From: Psychrobacter proteolyticus
GTDB taxonomy: Bacteria > Pseudomonadota > Gammaproteobacteria > Pseudomonadales > Moraxellaceae
Direction: 5' to 3'
Assembly (NCBI RefSeq): GCF_003350005.1
Contig: NZ_QLKS01000002.1
Span: 1-64,000 of the forward strand
Length of the DNA: 64,000 bases
This document shows, piece after piece, positions 57,153 to 64,000 of the stretch. Made by a program: the position numbers and the translations under genes. Below the pieces are notes generated by a model. That model made no database searches, was not told the origin of the DNA, and saw only the letters and a program-made list of their open reading frames with translations. Position 1 is the stretch's first letter, and each line of letters begins with the position of its first letter.

Positions 57153-59066
57153 CTAAAATATTTCTACAAATGTTTTATTTTCTCTACCATTTTGATTTAA
57201 GCCTTGCTCAGAAAAGCAATCAGATTTTTTTGGTTGTTTTATAGAATATTTTGAAAAGCTAGGCTGAGCGCAAGAAGGACTAAGTAGTGGTCCAATTACA
57301 CTAGTCAAAGGTGTTTCAGCTAGGTTAGGATAATCCTCACGATAATGCCCACCGCGACTCTCAAAACGCTGATAAGCCGATTGAACAATCATCGTTGCTA
57401 ACGCTAATAGCCTCACCAATTGAAAAATGGCAAGCTCACTATTAGTAGTAGGGGTTTTACTGCTCATATCAGATAGCATGGTTTCAGTATGTTCGATTGA
57501 CTCTTGCCACTGCTCAATTTGTCGCAGTGCTTGCTCTAATTTTTCATCGCTACGTGTGATGCCCATATTGGCTGTCAAAAGAGCTTTCAACGCTATAGTT
57601 ATCTCTGCAATATCTACGTCAGAATGAAATGCTTTATCGGCCTTATAAGTTGGATACGATGACTGCTTGGAAGATGGTAAAACAACAAATTGCGTGTTTT
57701 CTAATATCGGATATTGCCAAATATCTTTTTCTAAAGCTTCAGCCGTTTTCTCTAAGGTTTCTAAGTTCTTTAAGCGTTTCAATTTTATTAAATAACGAGG
57801 CAAATTGGCGGCGATGTTGCGACCAACTACCACACACTCCAACAATGAATTACTTGCTAAGCGGTTGGCTCCATGTAGTCCTGTATAAGCAACTTCGCCT
57901 GCTGCATACAGCCCTGCGACGTCGGTCAAACCATTGGCGCAAGTCACGACGCCGCCACAACTATAATGGGCAGTCGGAGCGACCGGAATAGGGTCTGTGG
58001 TCATATCGATGCCGAGTGCTAGCAGCGTCTGATAAATCTGCGGGAAATGCGCTTGTATAAATGCGGTTGGCAAGTGACTGACATCAAGATGCACGTAGCC
58101 AAGTCCGTTACTACTAATCTGATTGGCTATTGCCCGAGCGACGATATCACGCGGCGCCAACTCAGCGCGCTTATCCACTTCTAACATAAAGCGCGTACCA
58201 GTCTGTGGACAATAGAGTCGTCCACCTTCACCGCGTAACGCTTCAGATATCAGAAAGCTGCTGTCATCTAATGCTAGACCTGTTGGGTGAAATTGCACAA
58301 ATTCTAAATTTGCCAAGCGGCAGCCTGCCTGCCATGCCATCATGACGCCATCACCGACGCAGACATTAGGCGCGCTGGAACGCTTAAATAGTTGACCTAA
58401 GCCACCACTAGCGAGTACGACAGCTGAACTATGAATGGTGAGTTGGCGCTCGTTGATATGATCAAAGACTAGCGCTCCTCGGCAATGTCTAATCTCGCTA
58501 TCGTTCATGCTAAAAGAGGAGCTGCTAATTATAGGTGAAGTCAGTAACTCTAACGCTTCATGATAAGGCAAGATAGTGATATTGGTTGCAGTCTGTGCTT
58601 TGGTAATTAATGCGTTCATCACGTGTCGACCCGTTGCGTCATCCGCATGAGCCACACGTCTACAGCCATGACCGCCTTCTTTAGTCAAGTGTAAGTCACT
58701 GGTTTTTAAGACTGCAAAATCAGGTGTATTATCATTTTCTTTAGTTAAAGTAGTTTGAGTAAATGGCACACCTTGCTCGCATAGCCACTGCACCGCTTGC
58801 TGTCCAGCAGCCAAGATACGGGCAGTATTGTCAGTCGCACACAATCCTGCACCAGCAATTAAGGTATCAGCGACATGATCAGTCACAGAGTCCGCCGTGT
58901 CTAAGCTGGCTGCGATACCACCTTGAGCGTAGTGACTTGAGCAAACCTCAAGTGCCGCTTTGCTTAAAACAGTGATATTCAGCGATTTCGGCAGAGATAG
59001 TGCGGTGCTCAAACCTGCTAGACCAGCCCCAATAATAAGAACATCAGTTTTTATAATATTACTCAT
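57153..59066 (-). CDS. nadB: L-aspartate oxidase
   Basis: This FAD enzyme oxidises aspartate to iminoaspartate, which NadA condenses to quinolinate in NAD synthesis. The FAD motif is DVLIIGAGLAGLSTALSL, then SSHYAQGGIAAS, HGCRRVAHADDATGR, LEFVQFHPTGL and HYSCGGVVTCANGL with GLHGANRLASNSLLE. I chose ATG 59066 (AGGAG ten bases upstream); an upstream ATG at 59150 would overlap nadA. At 637 residues it is about 100 longer than E. coli NadB (540), with a longer helical C-terminal domain and a Ser/Lys-rich tail. It follows nadA and is probably controlled with it by NrtR. Confidence 0.94.
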   Translation of the reverse strand: MSNIIKTDVLIIGAGLAGLSTALSLPKSLNITVLSKAALEVCSSHYAQGGIAASLDTADSVTDHVADTLIAGAGLCATDNTARILAAGQQAVQWLCEQGVPFTQTTLTKENDNTPDFAVLKTSDLHLTKEGGHGCRRVAHADDATGRHVMNALITKAQTATNITILPYHEALELLTSPIISSSSFSMNDSEIRHCRGALVFDHINERQLTIHSSAVVLASGGLGQLFKRSSAPNVCVGDGVMMAWQAGCRLANLEFVQFHPTGLALDDSSFLISEALRGEGGRLYCPQTGTRFMLEVDKRAELAPRDIVARAIANQISSNGLGYVHLDVSHLPTAFIQAHFPQIYQTLLALGIDMTTDPIPVAPTAHYSCGGVVTCANGLTDVAGLYAAGEVAYTGLHGANRLASNSLLECVVVGRNIAANLPRYLIKLKRLKNLETLEKTAEALEKDIWQYPILENTQFVVLPSSKQSSYPTYKADKAFHSDVDIAEITIALKALLTANMGITRSDEKLEQALRQIEQWQESIEHTETMLSDMSSKTPTTNSELAIFQLVRLLALATMIVQSAYQRFESRGGHYREDYPNLAETPLTSVIGPLLSPSCAQPSFSKYSIKQPKKSDCFSEQGLNQNGRENKTFVEIF

Positions 59067-59136
59067 ATCACTGCTGCTCCTGTTATTTTTATAGCAAGTG
59101 GTGCTAGAGTGATCAACTGAATGCGACTGACTCATG

Positions 59137-60276
59137 CTAGGCTGCCCCAACGTTAGCGAACAGTGTACGGTCTTTTACTATGTCGCCACTGGCGGCTACG
59201 CGTTGCTTTTGTGATTCAGCAAAATCAAGCATCCGTTGTAATGGTTTCTTAGCTGCTACTGCCAGCTCAGGTGTCATTAGTACTTCACCGCTTTGATTGG
59301 TTAAGCACTGCTCAATACCTTTTAGACCGTTCATTGCCATCCAAGGACAAAACGCGCAGCTCTTACAGCTTGCGCTCTCACCAGCAGTTGGTGCGGCCAA
59401 GAATCGCTTGTTTGGTGAGCGTTTTTGCATCTCGTGCAATATGCCCAAATCAGTAGCGACGATAAAGGTATCAGCATCCATCTCATACGTTGATTGCAAA
59501 AGCTTGCTAGTCGAGCCGACCACATCGGCTAGTTCAACCACGCTATCAGGTGACTCAGGATGTACCAAGACTTTGGCCTCTGGGTGCTCCTCTTTTAATT
59601 GCATTAGTTCAGTGGCTTTAAATTCGTTATGTACCAAACAAGACCCTTGCCAAAGCAGCATATCGGCACCAGTCTCACGAGCGATGTATTTGCCCAAATG
59701 TCGGTCAGGCCCCCAAATAATCGGCTCACCTTGGGCATGCAGATGACGAACGATGTCGATACCGACAGATGAGGTAACCACCCAATCAGCTCTCGCTTTT
59801 ACCGCGGCGCTGGTATTGGCGTAGACGACGACAGTACGTTCAGGATGAGCATCACAAAATGCTGAAAACTCGTCAGCAGGGCAGCCCAAATCAAGCGAGC
59901 ATTCGGCTTCTAAATCTGGCATGAGGACGGTCTTTTCCATGCTCAATATTTTTGCCGATTCACCCATAAAGCGTACACCAGCGACCACCAATGTTTGAGC
60001 GCTATGAGCTTGTCCAAACCGAGCCATCTCAAGCGAATCGCCGACACAGCCACCCGTTACCAATGCCAAATCCTGTATAAAAGGATCGACATAGTAGTGC
60101 GCAACCAGTACGGCATTATTATCTTTCAATAATTGTTTAATATTTTCTTCAACCACGATGCGTTCAGCACGTGGCAGATCCACTGGCATCTTAGCTTTGG
60201 CATATTCGATATTCATCTGAGTGGCGATGCGATTGTCCGTACTCATGATGGGTGCGTCGTAAGGATAGTTTTTCAT
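59137..60276 (-). CDS. nadA: Quinolinate synthase
   Basis: NadA condenses iminoaspartate with dihydroxyacetone phosphate. The 379-residue enzyme binds an oxygen-sensitive [4Fe-4S] cluster through three Cys: candidates are in ECSLDLGCP (about 130-138), GSCLVHNEF (about 212-220) and [11 protein letters not shown] (about 308-318). [12 protein letters not shown] opens domain 1. The ATG at 60276 has AAGG ten bases upstream. It is 70 bp upstream of nadB on the minus strand and divergent from nrtR, with a palindromic operator in the shared promoter region. Confidence 0.96.
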   Translation of the reverse strand: MKNYPYDAPIMSTDNRIATQMNIEYAKAKMPVDLPRAERIVVEENIKQLLKDNNAVLVAHYYVDPFIQDLALVTGGCVGDSLEMARFGQAHSAQTLVVAGVRFMGESAKILSMEKTVLMPDLEAECSLDLGCPADEFSAFCDAHPERTVVVYANTSAAVKARADWVVTSSVGIDIVRHLHAQGEPIIWGPDRHLGKYIARETGADMLLWQGSCLVHNEFKATELMQLKEEHPEAKVLVHPESPDSVVELADVVGSTSKLLQSTYEMDADTFIVATDLGILHEMQKRSPNKRFLAAPTAGESASCKSCAFCPWMAMNGLKGIEQCLTNQSGEVLMTPELAVAAKKPLQRMLDFAESQKQRVAASGDIVKDRTLFANVGAA

Positions 60277-60579
60277 AATGGCAGCCTTTGTTGGTGCGAT
60301 AACGATAAATGTGTGTGCTAAAAATGTGGGAATTGAACATAGTCAATTTATAAGTTGTCTTAATTATGCTCATTTTGAGCATAATTACAAGTATTTTTTT
60401 ATACTGATCTATTCAATATATTCGGTTTTAGCCTTTCAAAACGGTATGTCGATATTGATTTTTTATACTTACAACGACAGACTATGATAGTTTTAGATTC
60501 AAGCTATACTAAGCCGTACGGTAGCTATTAACCTTGATAGCCTTTTGTTTTTCAGAGAAAAAGGATAACCCCCAAAGCC
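60277..60579. promoter_or_regulatory. Divergent nadA/nrtR promoter region
   Basis: This 303-bp region is gene-free. It contains the 27-bp perfect palindrome at 60361-60387 and a CCGTACGG palindrome nearer nrtR. It presumably holds both promoters. Confidence 0.6.
60361..60387. promoter_or_regulatory. Predicted NrtR operator (nadA-nadB / nrtR)
   Basis: TAATTATGCTCA and TGAGCATAATTA are perfect 12-bp arms around TTT. The same core, TTATGCTCATTTTGAG, recurs before nadC. It lies 85-111 bp upstream of nadA. Confidence 0.7.
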
Positions 60580-61611
60580 ATGACGTTGTCTTATTCACAT
60601 GCGCACCAACAAGGTAGCGGCACGACAGAAGTGGTCGCCGTGTTGGTCGCTATCACAGATCATATCGCGCGTGTCCTAACCGTTGACCAAGGCAAGCTGT
60701 TGCCAAATGGACCACTTATGCCGCTACATCGCTCGCTACAGGCAGGCGTGCGTCAGTGGGTAGAAGAACAAACACAGCAACCGCTCGGATATTTGGAGCA
60801 GCTATATACCTTTGTCGACACCAATAGACGTAACATCGACGGTCATGCGTTGGTGTATGTGAGTTATTTGGGCTTGGTGCAAGAAACGCAAACGCAGGCA
60901 CTCCAAAGCAAAGCACTCTGGCGAGGTTGGTATGATTATTTCCCATGGGAAAATCACTTGGATGGTATGCCCAGTATCATCATGGACTTCATTGTGCCTG
61001 TACTGTTGGAATGGGCCAATACCGCAGAGGATTCGATTGTTCAACAGCGCCGACGTCAGCGTATTGGTTTGTGTTGGGGACTCAGTGAAGCGTTTTTGGC
61101 AAGTGGTCAACTGCCAGACAGTCAATCAGTTAGCGAGCAGGATAATGAAAGTAGAGAATGGATCGCAGAGCATGTATTGCTACGTTATGAGATGCTCTAT
61201 GAAGCAGGACTGATACCTGAAGCCCCTAATTATCCGCCCAACTATCAGGCTGTTGCTTTGCCAGAGGACTGGTCACAACGCATAGGCGTCCCCATGTATT
61301 ATGATCACCGTCGCGTGATTGCTACTGCTATCTCAAGACTGCGCGCGAAGATTGAATATAGACCGCTTATTTTTGGTCTGATGCCAGACGTCTTTACCTT
61401 ATCGCAATTGCAGCAGAGTGTTGAGGCGTTATCAGGAGTGCGTTTGCACAAGCAAAATTTTCGTCGATTGCTTGATTCGCAAAATCTAGTGATGGAGACA
61501 GGAGAGAGTAGCACTGCTCAGCGCGGTCGTCCTGCCAAGCTATATCGCTTCCGTCATGATATTGAATTACAGAGTTTACTGATGGATAGCAAACTTCCTA
61601 AGCGCAAATAG
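60580..61611 (+). CDS. nrtR: NrtR-type Nudix-related transcriptional regulator of NAD metabolism
   Basis: The 343-residue protein has an N-terminal Nudix-like domain (about 15-215; NGPLMPLHRSLQAGVRQWVE replaces a functional Nudix box) and a C-terminal winged helix (about 250-335; LQQSVEALSGVRLHKQNFRR, with RGRPAKLYRF forming the wing). NrtR proteins repress NAD genes and release DNA on binding ADP-ribose. The gene sits between divergent nadAB and nadC, with matching palindromes at both promoters. The annotation rests on domain order and neighbourhood. It is longer than typical NrtR (about 230-250), from an insert of about 80-100 residues. Confidence 0.82.
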   Translation: MTLSYSHAHQQGSGTTEVVAVLVAITDHIARVLTVDQGKLLPNGPLMPLHRSLQAGVRQWVEEQTQQPLGYLEQLYTFVDTNRRNIDGHALVYVSYLGLVQETQTQALQSKALWRGWYDYFPWENHLDGMPSIIMDFIVPVLLEWANTAEDSIVQQRRRQRIGLCWGLSEAFLASGQLPDSQSVSEQDNESREWIAEHVLLRYEMLYEAGLIPEAPNYPPNYQAVALPEDWSQRIGVPMYYDHRRVIATAISRLRAKIEYRPLIFGLMPDVFTLSQLQQSVEALSGVRLHKQNFRRLLDSQNLVMETGESSTAQRGRPAKLYRFRHDIELQSLLMDSKLPKRK

Positions 61612-61702
61612 TCATTTCAAGCCAGTCCGTTGTATCTCTAAATCAGTTTGTAAAACGAAAAATTTGTCACCTTTCCTTGCAGGGTCGCTAACTTTACGCT
61701 AT

Positions 61703-61727
61703 ATTTATGCTCATTTTGAGTTTAAAT
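61703..61727. promoter_or_regulatory. Predicted NrtR operator upstream of nadC
   Basis: ATTTATGCTCA and TGAGTTTAAAT surround TTT (9 of 11 positions pair) and share TTATGCTCATTTTGAG with the nadA/nrtR site. It ends 44 bp before the nadC ATG. Confidence 0.65.
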
Positions 61728-61771
61728 AACGAGCAGTTTTTATCAATATCATGCCTAGATAAGGGTCAAAG

Positions 61772-62632
61772 ATGACAATTGAAAAAGAGCCAACATTGGA
61801 TGACGTATTGCTCAAGCCATTGGTTGATCAAGCACTAACTGAAGATTTGGGTAGGCGTGGTGATGTAACGTCACAAGCTACTATCCCAGCCGATATGCAA
61901 GCGCAGCTACAGATCAAGGCGCGCCAAGCAGGCGTGATATGTGGTATCGACTTGGCACGTTTGTCTTTTGCCTTAGTCGATGCGCAAATTGAGTTTATTG
62001 CACAAGTACAGGATGGCGAAACAGTAGAGGCTGGCGCAGTGTTAGCGACCGTAAAAGGTAACGCGCGTCACTTATTGACAGCAGAACGCACGGCTCTGAA
62101 CTTTATGACCCATCTCAGCGGTATTGCGACAGCGACCCGTCAAATTGTCGATAGCGTGGCTCAATATCCTGCACAAATTACTTGTACGCGTAAGACCATT
62201 CCAGGCTTACGTATTGTACAAAAGTACGCCGTACGCTGCGGCGGCGGACGCAATCATCGCTTGGGATTGGATGATGCGATTTTAATTAAAGACAACCATA
62301 TCGCCATTGCGGGTGACATCAAAACGGCCATTCAGCAAGCACAGAAATTTGCTGGGCATCTGATTCCTATTGAGGTCGAAGTCGATACGCTAGAGCAATT
62401 AGAGCAAGCGCTCGATGCAGGTGTGAGTTTAGTATTATTAGACAACATGTCGCCTGAAACGTTATCGCAAGCGGTTGCTATGTGTCAGGGTCGAGCAAAG
62501 ACTGAAGCCTCAGGTGGTATTACGCCTGAAACGGTACAAGCGGCAGCAAGTACGGGAGTTGATTTTATCGCCATGGGTTATTTGACGCACAGTACGACAG
62601 CCTTAGATATTGGGCTAGATTTTAGTGCATAA
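61772..62632 (+). CDS. nadC: Nicotinate-nucleotide pyrophosphorylase (quinolinate phosphoribosyltransferase)
   Basis: The 286-residue enzyme makes nicotinate mononucleotide from quinolinate and PRPP, the step after NadA. Active-site basics are in TCTRKTIPGLRIVQKYAVRCG and GGRNHRLGLDDAILIKDNH (about 145-177), and the PRPP-loop region is ASGGITPETV. AAGGG lies six bases before ATG 61772. It is preceded by its own NrtR-type palindrome, so it is a separate transcription unit of the same regulon. Confidence 0.96.
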   Translation: MTIEKEPTLDDVLLKPLVDQALTEDLGRRGDVTSQATIPADMQAQLQIKARQAGVICGIDLARLSFALVDAQIEFIAQVQDGETVEAGAVLATVKGNARHLLTAERTALNFMTHLSGIATATRQIVDSVAQYPAQITCTRKTIPGLRIVQKYAVRCGGGRNHRLGLDDAILIKDNHIAIAGDIKTAIQQAQKFAGHLIPIEVEVDTLEQLEQALDAGVSLVLLDNMSPETLSQAVAMCQGRAKTEASGGITPETVQAAASTGVDFIAMGYLTHSTTALDIGLDFSA

Positions 62633-62934
62633 ATACAAACGTGTTAAAGGCTAGTAGCGCTACATGCGCTCGATTTTATGACAAGGGCTATCACCGAGTT
62701 AGTAAAATGGTAATTTATACTGATAGCTTGTACTGATCATCTGTTAAATGCTTGTTTTTGCACTGAAGCTTTACTAAGGTGACATGTAGGCGTAACGACG
62801 CAAAGTTAATGATTTTATTAGCTTATCTGCCTATGCTACAATGCTATTTTTAGTTGCCTATTGGGTCATCGTTGCACTCGCACGATGACCTTATCTTTTT
62901 GCACAAGCGGTATCAATAGACAAGCGAGCGCTCA
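62633..62934. other. nadC-marC intergenic region
   Basis: A TACAAT box (about 62827) is followed about 35 bp later by a strong hairpin with T-run, just before the MarC-family gene. I see no gene. Confidence 0.45.
62864..62900 (+). terminator. Terminator/attenuator-like hairpin before the MarC-family gene
   Basis: GGTCATCGT/ACGATGACC is a perfect 9-bp stem followed by TTATCTTTTT. It ends 35 bp before the GTG start, so it either ends the nadC transcript or attenuates the next gene. Confidence 0.75.
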
Positions 62935-63576
62935 GTGAATACTGAAATTATCAAGATAATCCTAGCCTTTATGGTATTGATCAATCCATTTAGCGCATTG
63001 ACGTTATTTTTAGATTTGACTCGCGGCTATTCGATGAACAATCGACGTAAGGTCGCGCGCGTTGCTTGTCTGACCATTTTTATCACTATCAGCTTTTTCA
63101 CGATTGCAGGTGAGACGCTACTAAAAACCCTTGGTATTTCTATCGGCTCTTTCCAATTGGCAGGCGGTATATTGGTGTTTTTAATCGCCCTAAATATGAT
63201 GAATGGAGAGGGTAACCCGGTTAAACCTGATCAAGAGAACTTCGATGTTGATCATGTGAAAGATGCACCGGTCTCGATGGCAGCTGCCGTGGTTCCCCTT
63301 GCGATTCCGATGATGATTGGGCCTGGTGGTATCTCCACGGTTATCATTTATTCTTCACAAGTATCAGGTATTTTGCAGGTATCTGCCATCTTGATTGCAG
63401 GCTTATTCATCAGTCTGTTTTGCTATTTGGCATTGATGGCGGCAGGTCGTATCAGTCGTCTATTGGGTGATACTGGCTTGAATATCATGAGCCGAATCAT
63501 GGGTATGCTATTGGCCGCCGTTTCTATCGAGATTATCGTTAATGGACTGCGTACGCTCTTTCCTAGCTTGATGTAA
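62935..63576 (+). CDS. MarC family integral membrane protein
   Basis: The 213-residue protein has six predicted helices. LMVLINPFSALTLFLDLT near the start and PLAIPMMIGPGGISTVIIYS (about 121-140) are the two halves of the MarC family's repeated fold. Despite the name, E. coli MarC has not been confirmed as a drug-resistance protein; the function is unknown. GTG 62935 is the start, with only a weak GAG upstream. It is separated from nadC by a hairpin with T-run. Confidence 0.87.
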   Translation: MNTEIIKIILAFMVLINPFSALTLFLDLTRGYSMNNRRKVARVACLTIFITISFFTIAGETLLKTLGISIGSFQLAGGILVFLIALNMMNGEGNPVKPDQENFDVDHVKDAPVSMAAAVVPLAIPMMIGPGGISTVIIYSSQVSGILQVSAILIAGLFISLFCYLALMAAGRISRLLGDTGLNIMSRIMGMLLAAVSIEIIVNGLRTLFPSLM

Positions 63577-63720
63577 ATGATCAATACTATCGCTAACCAT
63601 GTATATTTATACAGCGGTTAGCAGTTATCAACATGATTCAGTATTATCCAATACGTTGTTTACTTAATATTCAGTTTATTCAACACTCAGCTTATCTATC
63701 ATTTCTCAGTCATACCTCTA

Positions 63721-64000
63721 TCAGCTTTGATACAAATGCCAAGCCAGATACAGCATCAGTAACCCTACTAAAGCGTCCAGTATGTTCCATGCCTTAGGCT
63801 TCTCAAATAGAGGCCTGAGTAATCGCGCACCATACCCAAGCGCAAAGAAGAAAAAGAACGAGGCGCTAATTGCACCTGTGGCAAACGTCAATTTACTGCT
63901 TGCACCTGTAGAAACCATACCGACGAGTACCAATGTGTCTAGATAGACGTGCGGGTTTAGCCAAGTAAAACCAAAGCATAGTAATAAGGCTTTTTTTAAG
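63721..64000 (-). CDS. LysE/ArgO family amino-acid exporter, C-terminal part
   Basis: The minus-strand frame runs off the window end, so only the last 92 codons are present. FTWLNPHVYLDTLVLVGMVS is the diagnostic central motif of ArgO/LysE exporters, which expel arginine or lysine. Three hydrophobic segments follow (IGAISASFFFFFALGYGARLL-type and the final ILDALVGLLMLYLAWHLY). The N-terminal half and start lie beyond 64000. Which basic amino acid is exported cannot be decided here. Confidence 0.85.
   Translation of the reverse strand, partial: LKKALLLCFGFTWLNPHVYLDTLVLVGMVSTGASSKLTFATGAISASFFFFFALGYGARLLRPLFEKPKAWNILDALVGLLMLYLAWHLYQS

Overview
The window reads as chromosomal DNA of a gamma-proteobacterium of the family Moraxellaceae, most likely Psychrobacter. 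The evidence is the gene content and order (dut-algC-argB, leuS-lptE-holA, a 13-gene nuo operon with fused nuoCD, and nadB-nadA-nrtR-nadC), a G+C content in the mid-forties in core genes, and the many Asn/Ser/Gln-rich insertions in housekeeping proteins. This assignment is inferred from the sequence alone; no database was consulted.

Layout. Positions 1-250 hold the 3' end of a 5S rRNA gene and two terminators, so an rRNA operon ends here. Positions 250-4590 are AT-rich accessory DNA: a secreted nucleoside-phosphorylase-like protein of the 'purine nucleoside permease' family, a Ymh-domain protein, and an overlapping pair encoding a one-helix membrane peptide and a soluble 369-residue protein. 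That pair shares a short QxGGDSSTNxQ motif, and in the membrane peptide the motif runs into a RHIM-like IQVG core. This is the best candidate for an undescribed, possibly immune, system. Positions 4739-11090 hold stress and small-metabolism genes (OsmC-like, flavodoxin-like, DUF938, dienelactone hydrolase, large catalase KatE, an MBL hydrolase). Two identical tRNA-Lys genes follow, then macAB.

Positions 15546-28266 are mostly minus-strand core genes: leuS-lptE-holA, dut-algC-argB, rep and mgtE. LeuRS carries an unusual block of about 90 residues at roughly 27% G+C. Positions 29107-45481 are the complete plus-strand nuoA-N operon for respiratory complex I, with short tandem repeats between its first genes. 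Ferredoxin reductase, an unknown protein, a TonB-like gene whose repetitive tail appears cut off by a 14-bp duplication, and an MscS channel follow.

Positions 50002-57015 carry ybeY and phoH (ribosome and RNA maturation), two ubiquinone-ring hydroxylases, an OmpA-like lipoprotein and a LysO exporter. Positions 57153-62632 form an NAD-biosynthesis block: nadB and nadA diverge from nrtR, and nadC follows. Matching palindromes lie in front of nadA/nrtR and nadC and are probable NrtR operators. The window ends with a MarC-family gene and a truncated ArgO/LysE exporter.

Functionally, the de novo NAD pathway, complex I (which oxidises NADH) and ubiquinone hydroxylation (which makes the electron acceptor of complex I) all lie within about 33 kb. 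A recurring small-scale feature is the imperfect tandem duplication of 15-22 bp in many intergenic gaps.
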